Shown: positions 1 to 5,643 of the stretch, piece after piece | How positions within the stretch are numbered: position 1 is the first letter of the stretch | How the letters are laid out: every line of letters starts with the position of its first letter | From: Fibrobacter sp. | Lineage (GTDB): Bacteria; Fibrobacterota; Fibrobacteria; Fibrobacterales; Fibrobacteraceae | Reading direction: 5' to 3' | DNA length: 6,360 nt | Assembly: GCA_012841225.1 (NCBI GenBank) | Contig: DUVD01000110.1 | Location: 1-6,360 of the forward strand | Made by a program: the position numbers and the translations under genes | Notes under the pieces: model-generated | Databases searched by the model: none | What the model saw: the letters and a program-made list of their open reading frames with translations, nothing else | Told to the model about the DNA's origin: nothing

Positions 1-554
1 TCGACAAGGTCTAGAACGCACTCCGACTTACCCACATTGCTTTCGCCAACATAAAGCATGCCCACGCCATAAACATCAACAAGACTGGCGTGGATTACTG
101 CGTAAGGAGCAAAAAAATCAGCTAAAACGCGTTGGACAATGTTGCCAAATTCAAAGGTGTATTGAGGCGTCGAAAATAAGGGGATTCCTTTTTGCATGCA
201 CATATCAAGCAATTCTGGATGAGGTTTTTGCTCATGCGTGACTACCCATAAAGGAGAACTAAATTGCGATAGATTCTCGAATACGGCACGTCGTTTTTCC
301 GCGCCAAGAGACTCTAAGTAATTCCATTCTGTGTGCCCCACCACCTGAATTTGATGCGAACTATACACCGACGTAAACCCAGCCATGGCAAGCCCTGGAC
401 GATGTAAGCCGCTTTCTTCAATAAAACCATTTAAAGAATCTTCTCCGGTGTGTAACTCTAGTCGAAGAAGATCCTTGTGTTTAAGCCATAAGTTTTTAAC
501 GGGATATTTTTCCCGACAATTTACATGAATATCTTTTAGTGAATAAGCACTCAC
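1..554 (-). CDS. hprK: HPr kinase/phosphorylase HprK, N-terminal part (3' end outside window)
   Basis: HprK phosphorylates HPr on Ser46 when energy is high and removes the phosphate when it is low. Of a usual 310-330 residues, 184 are visible, and the frame stays open at the left edge. The N-terminal domain shows HRPGLAMAGF (51-60) and GHTEWNYL (73-80), matching the family's RPGLALAGF and GRTE/GHTE motifs. The kinase domain begins with IHASLVDVYGVGMLYVGESN (154-173), whose end opens the P-loop GESNVGKS (170-177). His155 lies 15 residues before the P-loop, as does the conserved His in lactobacillus HprK, but the following Gly is Ala here. The start is a GTG at 554 that overlaps the hpf stop (GTGA) with only a weak GGTG upstream, so translation is probably coupled to hpf. 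The HprK signature sequence, the catalytic acidic residues and the C-terminus are beyond the edge. Whether HPr or PTS genes follow cannot be seen. Confidence 0.95.
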   Translation of the reverse strand, partial: MSAYSLKDIHVNCREKYPVKNLWLKHKDLLRLELHTGEDSLNGFIEESGLHRPGLAMAGFTSVYSSHQIQVVGHTEWNYLESLGAEKRRAVFENLSQFSSPLWVVTHEQKPHPELLDMCMQKGIPLFSTPQYTFEFGNIVQRVLADFFAPYAVIHASLVDVYGVGMLYVGESNVGKSECVLDLV

Positions 555-874
555 TCATTCACCAAATCAGACAAGGATTTTGTTTGATGATCCTTCTGTT
601 TTTCATTGTGTTTTTTCAATTGTGTTTTGGCGCGTTCAAGAGCAACGTCCAAAGCCTTACCTATGCTTTCTTCATCGGCAGAAGCGACAACGACTGCGCC
701 AGTAATATTTAAAGAAATTTCGCAACGGCGCATGTGCTCTACTTCATGATCCAAGACAACGCTAGCCGAAGTAATGTTAGGGTAAAACTTACCGAGCTTT
801 TCAATTTCTTCTTGAACGCGAGCCTGGAGACTTGCAGAAGCACTAAAATGACGAGCAGAAATGTTAATATCCAT
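551..874 (-). CDS. hpf: Short-form hibernation promoting factor (HPF/RaiA family)
   Basis: HPF binds the 30S subunit near the mRNA/tRNA channel and stores ribosomes in inactive form under starvation. The 107-residue protein shows the family's beta-alpha-beta-beta-beta-alpha fold: MDINISARHF (1-10), helix 1 with LQARVQEEIEKLGKFYP (16-32), strands ASVVLDHE (37-44) and CEISLNITGAVVVASADEE (51-69), and helix 2 DVALERAKTQLKKHNEK (76-92) with the expected basic face. It ends soon after helix 2, so it is the short form (about 95-115 residues) and lacks the C-terminal dimerisation domain of long HPF. The short, mostly polar tail (93-107) resembles neither the long-form domain nor clearly the YfiA tail, so hpf is preferred to raiA by context, since hpf follows rpoN in E. 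coli. The start has an AGAGG site six bases upstream. Its stop overlaps the hprK start. Confidence 0.93.
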   Translation of the reverse strand: MDINISARHFSASASLQARVQEEIEKLGKFYPNITSASVVLDHEVEHMRRCEISLNITGAVVVASADEESIGKALDVALERAKTQLKKHNEKQKDHQTKSLSDLVNE

Positions 875-931
875 GAGAAACCTCTGAATTAAAAGGACGT
901 TATTCGCACAAAACCGATGTTTTGCATTTCA

Positions 932-937
932 AGTATA
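932..937 (-). promoter_or_regulatory. Candidate -10 element for hpf-hprK
   Basis: TATACT on the minus strand is one base off the TATAAT consensus and lies about 58 bases upstream of the hpf ATG, a reasonable leader length. The -35 region 16-17 bases upstream is only a T-rich tract, so this is a weak single-element prediction. A promoter somewhere in this spacer is expected because a terminator precedes it. Confidence 0.3.
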
Positions 938-945
938 TACATCTA

Positions 946-969
946 TTTTCGACAAAAAAGTATCGAAAA
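946..969. repeat. Inverted repeat upstream of hpf
   Basis: On the plus strand TTTTCGA (946-952) and TCGAAAA (963-969) are perfect seven-base inverted arms around a ten-base spacer. The repeat sits just upstream of the candidate -10 box. The two-turn-like spacing of the half-site centres (about 17 bases) would fit a dimeric regulator, but AT-rich DNA gives such repeats by chance too. Confidence 0.35.
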
Positions 970-1105
970 AAATGTTTTTCTCCCAAACCATTCTATTAAT
1001 ATAAAAATATCTGCTCTCGAAAAGTAATTGCCCTTATTATGCATAGGGGAAATGATCATTAATCCCAAAACGATGTCTTAAAAAGACTTCCATATTGGAG
1101 TAATT

Positions 1106-1138
1106 AAAAACGCTTAGACTTCCTTTCGAAGTCGTGCG
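1106..1138 (-). terminator. Intrinsic terminator overlapping the rpoN stop codon
   Basis: Read on the minus strand, CGC (1138-1136), a two-base internal loop, then GACTTC-GAAAG-GAAGTC (1133-1117) form a hairpin with a six-base-pair stem and five-base loop. The stop codon TAA forms the other side of the internal loop, then GCG (1113-1111) closes the outer stem, followed at once by TTTTT (1110-1106). The last three sense codons and the stop are inside the structure. It would end the lptCAB-rpoN transcript and implies a separate promoter for hpf-hprK. The stem is modest, so partial read-through is possible. Confidence 0.55.
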
Positions 1139-2685
1139 GGTAGCATTTTCAAATCCTCTTCACGATATTTAGCCACTGTACGCCGTGCAATACGAATCCC
1201 TTGCTCTTCTAAAGCATTGGTCAAAGCTTGGTCAGAATAAGGCTTTTTGCGATCTTCGCCATCGATGAGCTGTTTAATTGCATTCAAAATGCGAGCCGAA
1301 CCCATATCGCTTCCATCTTCTTGCCTTAAGCCATTCGTAAAAAACTGTTTTAACTCATAAACACCATAAGGAATTTCTACGTACTTGCCATTCGTCACTC
1401 GATTTACTGTACTAGGATCTCTTTGAATATCATCGGCTATAGTCTGTAAAATCATTGGCTTTAAGTGTTCTGGTCCTTTTGTAAAAAAGTCCATTTGACG
1501 CCTCAGTATGGCATTCATCACAAGTTCCATGGTGCTTTGGCGATTATCAATGTTACGCAAAAAAGAATTAGCGGCGTTAAGCTTATCGCGAATGTACTCT
1601 TTGTCTTTTGCTGAGGTTCCAGAACTTGTTAAAAGCTTGCGGTAGGTTTGGTTAATGCGAAGGCGATTTCTAAATGGAGGGTCTTTGACTATCACCTTAA
1701 AAACGCCTGGTTTTTCTTCGATAACGGTCATATCTGGAACAATCGCTTGCACTGGGGAATTATTGATCAACACCCCGGGGTGAGGGGATAACTTGGAGAG
1801 TTCCTGAACAGCGAATTGCACCTCTTCGGTAGAAACACCAAGCTCTTTGGCAATGGCGGCATAACGCAGGCCCTTCAACGCTTTAAAATGCTTTTCTAAA
1901 ATGCGAATAGCTAAAGGCGAAAAGTCGGGAATGCTGTATGCTTGAATTAACAAGCATTCTTGAAGATGGCGGGCACCTATTCCCCTTGGACTCAAAGACT
2001 GCAAGATGTGAAATGCCTCACGAACTACAAAAGAGGCCTCTTCTAAGTTTTTCTTGCGCTGCAACACCTCTTCGGCTTCTAAAATATCAAGGTTAGATGC
2101 TACTAAATACTCGAGCGATGTTTCTTCAACTTCCTTAAATCCACTTCTTACTTTTATGGTTTCTATATCTTGAGTTAAAGCACTTTGGACGTAACCCTTT
2201 TCATCGAGAGAATCGATTAAGTATTCCACAACGACAACAATGCGTTCTGGACGTTTCCAACCTCTCAATTGAGCTTTTAAGAAATCCTGCATGCTTTGCG
2301 TTTCGGTCGATTGGCGGCTCCACTCTTCTTCTTCCGGGTCCGGCGTATTCAAGTCTTTTAAAGGACGCTCTGCATCTACAAATCCCTCTTCAAAGTACTT
2401 ATCCCAATCAATCAGTTTTTCATCGGGGTCGTCGATTAAGCCTCTTTCTACATCATCATCTTCAAGACGAATATCTAAGTCCTCTTCAGAACGATTTTCA
2501 TTTAATTCATCTGTTCTTTCTTCGCTGTCCGTCAGTTCTAAAAGTGGATTTTGCTCTGTTTCTTGCTTAATAGCGGTTTCAAGATCCAATGCGTTCATTT
2601 GCAAAATAGTAATCGACTGAAGCATTTGCGGGGACAAGGTTTGTTCTAAACGGACACCTTGATTCATTTGCATGCCAATATTCAT
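1114..2685 (-). CDS. rpoN: RNA polymerase sigma-54 factor RpoN
   Basis: RpoN directs core RNA polymerase to -24/-12 promoters and needs an AAA+ activator to open them. Region I is textbook: glutamine- and leucine-rich LEQTLSPQMLQSITILQM (13-30) and LDLETAIKQETEQNPLLEL (33-51). An acidic region II follows (about 52-125), then the core-binding domain with LSPRGIGARHLQECLLIQ (231-248) and LSPHPG (299-304). The helix-turn-helix is near 412-436 (LQTIADDIQRDPSTVNRVTN), and the RpoN box ARRTVAKYRE is at 500-509. The 523-residue length is slightly above the E. coli value of 477. Between DEKGYV (161-166) and LSPRGIGAR there are about 65 residues, roughly 30 more than I expect from typical members, with a charged coiled-coil-like stretch around 190-220. 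The gene is the last of the lptCAB operon; a likely terminator overlaps its stop. No sigma-54 activator or clear -24/-12 promoter was found in the window. Confidence 0.97.
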   Translation of the reverse strand: MNIGMQMNQGVRLEQTLSPQMLQSITILQMNALDLETAIKQETEQNPLLELTDSEERTDELNENRSEEDLDIRLEDDDVERGLIDDPDEKLIDWDKYFEEGFVDAERPLKDLNTPDPEEEEWSRQSTETQSMQDFLKAQLRGWKRPERIVVVVEYLIDSLDEKGYVQSALTQDIETIKVRSGFKEVEETSLEYLVASNLDILEAEEVLQRKKNLEEASFVVREAFHILQSLSPRGIGARHLQECLLIQAYSIPDFSPLAIRILEKHFKALKGLRYAAIAKELGVSTEEVQFAVQELSKLSPHPGVLINNSPVQAIVPDMTVIEEKPGVFKVIVKDPPFRNRLRINQTYRKLLTSSGTSAKDKEYIRDKLNAANSFLRNIDNRQSTMELVMNAILRRQMDFFTKGPEHLKPMILQTIADDIQRDPSTVNRVTNGKYVEIPYGVYELKQFFTNGLRQEDGSDMGSARILNAIKQLIDGEDRKKPYSDQALTNALEEQGIRIARRTVAKYREEDLKMLPARLRKEV

Positions 2686-2691
2686 AAATAA

Positions 2692-2696
2692 CTCCT
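2692..2696 (-). promoter_or_regulatory. Ribosome binding site for rpoN overlapping the lptB stop
   Basis: AGGAG is embedded in the lptB stop (TAGGAG) and lies six bases before the rpoN ATG at 2685. This fixes the start over the nearby in-frame ATG codons at residues 5 and 7, and indicates cotranscription with lptB. Confidence 0.75.
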
Positions 2697-3432
2697 AATT
2701 CAAACGGAATGACTCGCCAAGGTATATTCGACGTGCTTCTTCATCGCCAGCCAAAAATTCGGAGGTCCCTTCCGTTAGTACTTGACTCTTATACATGATA
2801 TAAGCGCGATCGGTAATGGAAAGCGTTTCACGTACATTATGATCTGTAATTAAAATACCCATGCCCTTATCCCTAAGATCAGAAATAATAGACTGGATGT
2901 CGGCTACGGCTATAGGGTCAATACCAGCAAAGGGTTCATCTAAGAGTAAAAATTTGGGGTTAGAAGCTAAAGCACGAGCAATTTCTAAACGACGTCTCTC
3001 ACCACCAGAACAGCTGTAAGCTTTCGTTTTTCGAATTTGATCTATTTTAAATTCACATAGCAATTCTTCCAATCTATTTTTTCGTTCAGAGCGCTTTAAA
3101 TCTTGGGTTTCTAAAATAGCCATGATATTATCTTCTACATTCATCTTTCTAAAAATAGACGCTTCTTGGGGCAAATAACCCACGCCAAGTCGAGCGCGAC
3201 GATACATCGGTTTGGACGTCATTTCAACACCATCTAAAAAAATATGGCCACTGTCGGGGCGAATCACGCCTACGATCATATAAAAAGTTGTCGTTTTTCC
3301 AGCACCGTTAGGCCCAAGCAACCCTACAATTTCTCCTTGAGAAACTCGAATGGAGGCCTCGTGAACCACTTGCTTGCTGCCGTAAGCCTTGCACAATTTA
3401 TTTGTGTGTATGGTATGGATCAAATCATTCAT
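2695..3432 (-). CDS. lptB: LptB, cytoplasmic ATPase of the LPS export ABC transporter
   Basis: LptB dimerises on the cytoplasmic face of LptFG and hydrolyses ATP to extract LPS from the inner membrane. All ABC motifs are present: Walker A GPNGAGKTT (40-48), Q-loop Q89 in GYLPQEASIF, signature CSGGERRRLE (141-150), Walker B FLLLDEPFAGIDP (161-173) with catalytic E166, and switch H199 in ITDHNVRETL. The run LLLDEPFAGIDPIAV and the C-terminal YLGESFRLN are characteristic of LptB rather than of amino-acid or other importers. At 245 residues it has the normal family length of about 240. The first signature residue is Cys141 where Leu is usual. The ATG at 3432 overlaps the lptA stop by eight bases, with only a weak AGG about ten bases upstream, so translational coupling to lptA is likely. 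It is followed after nine bases by rpoN, the order also known from Proteobacteria. LptF and LptG are not in this window. Confidence 0.97.
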   Translation of the reverse strand: MNDLIHTIHTNKLCKAYGSKQVVHEASIRVSQGEIVGLLGPNGAGKTTTFYMIVGVIRPDSGHIFLDGVEMTSKPMYRRARLGVGYLPQEASIFRKMNVEDNIMAILETQDLKRSERKNRLEELLCEFKIDQIRKTKAYSCSGGERRRLEIARALASNPKFLLLDEPFAGIDPIAVADIQSIISDLRDKGMGILITDHNVRETLSITDRAYIMYKSQVLTEGTSEFLAGDEEARRIYLGESFRLN

Positions 3433-4723
3433 CTTTTTTTTGCCTTTGGGGTTCTTCTTTTATAGAAGTACTATCCTTTAAGATACCTTTTTGATTTTCT
3501 TTACGTTTCGCATCACGGCGTCTACTGAGCCTTTCTCTGGAAGGAGGTTTTTCTAACCCGTCTTTGGTAACTGTCGAATCTACTTTTCGTTCTTTTTTGA
3601 GGGTACTTTTTTCTAAATCGAAATAACGTCCGCTAGCTAATGTATTACCACCAATCATCTTCAAAGAACCCACTTTACCATCTTTAAAGCTAACTTGAAT
3701 CGTGTCACCAGAAGATTCATTTCTGCCTGAAACCACCCGATCGTCTTTTATATAATAATAGGTACTTTGCGCGTTTCCACCAACGATCGCTTTATTTACT
3801 TTTCCTTTTTCGAAATAAATATCTAAGCGATTGCCGTCCATTAGGTTTTTATATTTTGGCAAGTCTTCTTCAAAGAAAAAACCTTTTGCATTTAGATTCA
3901 CATAAAGGTGCTTGATTTTACCTCTTTCAAATTCAACATAAAGTGTATCGCCAAATGCTTCGGTATGTTGCGCTGGTTGTCTGCCCTTCCCTGGGTCTAT
4001 CTGCACCCCATGCGCATTTCGAATGACTAAGGCAGAGCGCAAGGTTTTACCATTGGGGTTCAAGACCAAGTAAATGGAATCCCCACGAATCGTTTCGTGT
4101 TCTAATTTACAAATTGGGTTTCCAGAAAGTGCCATCCAATTGTTTTTACGATCAAAGTAAGCGGAATCACAAGTGACCTCCATCAGCTTTTGTTGAATGT
4201 GAACATCCCTAAATGCCGAGGCAAATTCATTGGTTTTATTATAAACAATTTTTTTAGCCTTAATTGTTAAAGTGTCAATAGAGTCGCCTTTCACTTCGTA
4301 TTGTTGCAACACAGGTTTATCTGGCATTGTTAAAATGCCTTCTTTGCGATCAAATGTTAGGTGTTCCCCAAAAAAAGCGTAGGTTTGTGCGGAATCCTTT
4401 GCCACTACAGAGCCCGTTGCCGAAGCAAAATTATTTTTCTTTTGGTACACGCCACTGCTTGCTTGAATAAATCCATCGGGGTGAACAAACAAAAAACCGC
4501 CATCGCATTGGACTATGTCAACATCTCGATTCCATACCGCCCGTTGCGTTTTAAATTGAATGCTATCGTGTATAAAATGCACCTTGCCTTGCAGCAATAA
4601 ATTCCCTCTAGTTCTTGCTACAGACAAACTATCAGCATGACGCATAATCAAAGGAGATGTTTGAGCAATAGCTAAATGACAAAAGATTAGAAAAAGAAAA
4701 ACAGTGGCCCTTAAGAGATTCAT
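3425..4723 (-). CDS. lptA: LptA/OstA-like LPS transport protein, enlarged
   Basis: LptA-type proteins form the periplasmic beta-jellyroll filament that carries LPS from LptC to LptD. A signal peptide is clear: MNLLRATVFLFLIFCHLAIA with likely cleavage after A20. Residues about 30-210 show OstA-type strands, including GNLLLQGKVHF (40-50), GVYQKKNNFASATGSVVAKD (91-110) and ITIKAKKIVYN-like TLTIKAKKIVYN (151-162). Residues about 213-365 carry four spaced repeats starting GDSIYL, GDTLYV, GNRLDI and GDTIQV. A charged low-complexity tail runs from about 370 to 432 and ends RQKKDE. At 432 residues it is more than twice E. coli LptA (185) and nearer in size to the OstA-like proteins of Bacteroidota. 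It could alternatively be viewed as an LptD N-terminal-like protein, but no LptD barrel is present. The ATG at 4723 overlaps the lptC stop; the 3' end overlaps lptB by eight bases. The pathway role is well supported by context; the extra length has no assigned job. Confidence 0.85.
   Translation of the reverse strand: MNLLRATVFLFLIFCHLAIAQTSPLIMRHADSLSVARTRGNLLLQGKVHFIHDSIQFKTQRAVWNRDVDIVQCDGGFLFVHPDGFIQASSGVYQKKNNFASATGSVVAKDSAQTYAFFGEHLTFDRKEGILTMPDKPVLQQYEVKGDSIDTLTIKAKKIVYNKTNEFASAFRDVHIQQKLMEVTCDSAYFDRKNNWMALSGNPICKLEHETIRGDSIYLVLNPNGKTLRSALVIRNAHGVQIDPGKGRQPAQHTEAFGDTLYVEFERGKIKHLYVNLNAKGFFFEEDLPKYKNLMDGNRLDIYFEKGKVNKAIVGGNAQSTYYYIKDDRVVSGRNESSGDTIQVSFKDGKVGSLKMIGGNTLASGRYFDLEKSTLKKERKVDSTVTKDGLEKPPSRERLSRRRDAKRKENQKGILKDSTSIKEEPQRQKKDE
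3629..4087 (-). repeat. Coding repeats in lptA: four OstA-like strand units
   Basis: Within LptA residues 213-365 a unit of about 38-45 residues recurs. Each copy opens with G-(D/N)-x-hydrophobic (residues 214, 259, 297, 339). Three of them continue with a phenylalanine-x-x-GK(V/I) turn: FERGKI (265-270), FEKGKV (304-309) and FKDGKV (346-351). The fourth, at 214, has a related NPNGKT turn. The second half of several units contains an asparagine-rich GN motif (GGNA, GGNT). The repeat is at protein level; the DNA copies are diverged. Confidence 0.55.
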
Positions 4724-5544
4724 TCATCCCTCCGCCTCGCACGTGGGCGATTGGAGCGTTCCTGACGACGGCGTTCTTTTTCTAATTCGTTTTCAGCATT
4801 CCTTTTAGGATCGGTACCTTCAAGACGACTTTTATTTCTTCTGTCTTGGCGACGTGCTTCTCTGTCTGTCAAAGGTCGAGTGGCTGCTCTAACAGAGTCA
4901 TTTTTATTTTTAGGCGTTGGTTTTGTTGAAATTTTCTCGTTGACTATCGCTTCATCTTCTTTTTTTAAGCGTTTGGCTGCGTCTTGAAAAATGCCCGTCA
5001 CTTGAGACTGGATTTTCCAATTATCCATTTTGGCATCACTCACAAAACCCTTGCCTTGTAAAACGTCACCGTCTTCTGTCACGACACGTACATAACTCTC
5101 CGTTTTTACGAGGTTATCTTTTTTATGCCATAAAAGAGAATCCGAACGAACAGACGCCCCTTTAGGCGTAAAAGCAAAGACATGCCCATAAGCAAAAATG
5201 TAATTCATGGCCATATCAAGTGTTCCCGAATCGGCGCGCAAGAAAGCTACTTTTTGGCCAAGGGAGTCGAAAATATCTACGAAAATAGGGCGGGCGAAAA
5301 TTTTATCGTCAGAAGCCCAGCGCTCTAAGTATGCCGTCTTTAACTTCCATGACAACACCTCTTCTTCATAAAAATCCAAAAGAGTTGTGTCTCTAAAGAG
5401 CATTAATGGACGATCTACCGATTCCCAAGGGGCTTCTTCTTCAATCTCTTGGCAGCCCAAAAAAGGAAAAAGTAAAAGAATGCCCAAACCCAAAATCCCA
5501 AGAGATTGGAGTAAAAGAGACGACTTATGCAAAAAGCGTGCCAT
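4720..5544 (-). CDS. lptC: LptC, LPS export periplasmic protein, lipoprotein-type with basic C-terminal tail
   Basis: LptC links the inner-membrane LptB2FG extractor to the periplasmic LptA bridge. The N-terminus (residues 1-31) has basic residues, a hydrophobic stretch and a lipobox-like LFPFLGC ending at C31. This suggests a lipid anchor instead of the single transmembrane helix of E. coli LptC. The LptC-like beta domain spans about residues 45-190, with LLWHKKDNLVKTESYVRVVT (137-156) and VLQGKGFVSD (161-170). The same strand pattern is seen in Bacteroidota-type LptC. Residues from about 190 to 274 form a low-complexity charged tail; 19 of the last 50 residues are Arg or Lys and it ends ARRRDE. 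At 274 residues the protein is longer than the roughly 190 of E. coli LptC. The ATG at 5544 is the only plausible start because an in-frame TAA lies seven codons upstream, but no clear Shine-Dalgarno precedes it. The gene overlaps lptA by four bases (ATGA). The call rests on domain pattern plus position before lptA-lptB. Confidence 0.85.
   Translation of the reverse strand: MARFLHKSSLLLQSLGILGLGILLLFPFLGCQEIEEEAPWESVDRPLMLFRDTTLLDFYEEEVLSWKLKTAYLERWASDDKIFARPIFVDIFDSLGQKVAFLRADSGTLDMAMNYIFAYGHVFAFTPKGASVRSDSLLWHKKDNLVKTESYVRVVTEDGDVLQGKGFVSDAKMDNWKIQSQVTGIFQDAAKRLKKEDEAIVNEKISTKPTPKNKNDSVRAATRPLTDREARRQDRRNKSRLEGTDPKRNAENELEKERRRQERSNRPRARRRDE
4729..4733 (-). promoter_or_regulatory. Ribosome binding site for lptA inside the lptC tail
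   Basis: GGAGG lies five bases before the lptA ATG (4721-4723) and is at the same time coding sequence for the Arg-rich end of LptC. It decides between two closely spaced ATGs (4725-4727 and 4721-4723); only the second is in the lptA frame. Confidence 0.65.
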
Positions 5545-5643
5545 ACAATGAAAACTATAAATTTAAAAAGCGCCTTTTTTCTAAAAGTCGCTTTAAATTC
5601 AAGTTTTAAACCGATATACCCATATCTTTGTTGTTTTTTCTAA
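5545..5643 (-). other. Intergenic spacer upstream of lptC
   Basis: This 99-base AT-rich spacer separates the Mrp/NifX pair from lptC. I see no GC-rich hairpin followed by a T-run, so termination after the NifX-domain gene is not evident and read-through into lptC is possible. I also see no convincing -35/-10 pair and no GG-N10-GC sigma-54 element. The best -10-like hexamer is TATAGT about ten bases before the lptC ATG, but its -35 region is poor. The most distinctive feature is the inverted repeat at 5560-5599, listed separately. Confidence 0.5.
5560..5599. repeat. Imperfect inverted repeat in the lptC leader
   Basis: The arms are AATTTAAAAAGCG (5560-5572) and CGCTTTAAATT (5589-5599) on the plus strand. 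They pair over 11 positions with a two-base bulge around a 16-base loop. The repeat ends about 15 bases before the lptC ATG. It is mostly A-T pairs and lacks the T-run of a good terminator, so it could be an operator, a 5' mRNA hairpin, or chance in AT-rich DNA. Confidence 0.4.

Larger units (their letters stand above)
875..1113 (-). other. Intergenic region between rpoN and hpf
   Basis: This 239-base AT-rich stretch has no supportable ORF on either strand. On its rpoN side it holds the T-run of the terminator and a weak five-base-pair hairpin (1075-1087). On the hpf side it holds an inverted repeat (946-969), a -10-like TATACT (932-937) and an AGAGG ribosome site (881-885) six bases before the hpf ATG. 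No GG-N10-GC sigma-54 element is seen on the minus strand, so autoregulation of hpf-hprK by the neighbouring RpoN is not supported by sequence. Confidence 0.6.

Noticed and set aside
1031..1049. CCCT...AGGG inverted repeat between rpoN and hpf
   Set aside because: The arms are only four bases with a loop of about ten and no downstream T-run; chance is likely.
1075..1087. GTCTT-AAA-AAGAC hairpin as the rpoN terminator
   Set aside because: It has only five base pairs, one or two of them G-C, and no T-run directly after; the structure at 1106-1138 is much better placed.
875..1113. Sigma-54 (-24/-12) promoter upstream of hpf
   Set aside because: No GG-N10-GC element with acceptable flanks was found on the minus strand, so I do not claim autoregulation by RpoN.
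2291..2620. Plus-strand serine-rich 109-codon ORF opposite rpoN
   Set aside because: It is the antisense of the acidic region of rpoN (Glu/Asp codons read backwards give Ser/Phe). It has no ribosome site or recognisable domain.
3434..3441. Run of eight A on the minus strand at the lptA/lptB junction, where slippage removing one A would join LptA to LptB in frame
   Set aside because: LptA is exported to the periplasm and LptB acts in the cytoplasm, so a fusion makes no sense. The run is more simply an unstructured leader for lptB translation.
3244..3465. Plus-strand 73-codon ORF opposite lptB
   Set aside because: It is antisense to conserved LptB motifs, and its composition is explained by the opposite strand.
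4361..4600. Plus-strand 79-codon ORF opposite lptA
   Set aside because: It is a shadow of lptA with no family features.
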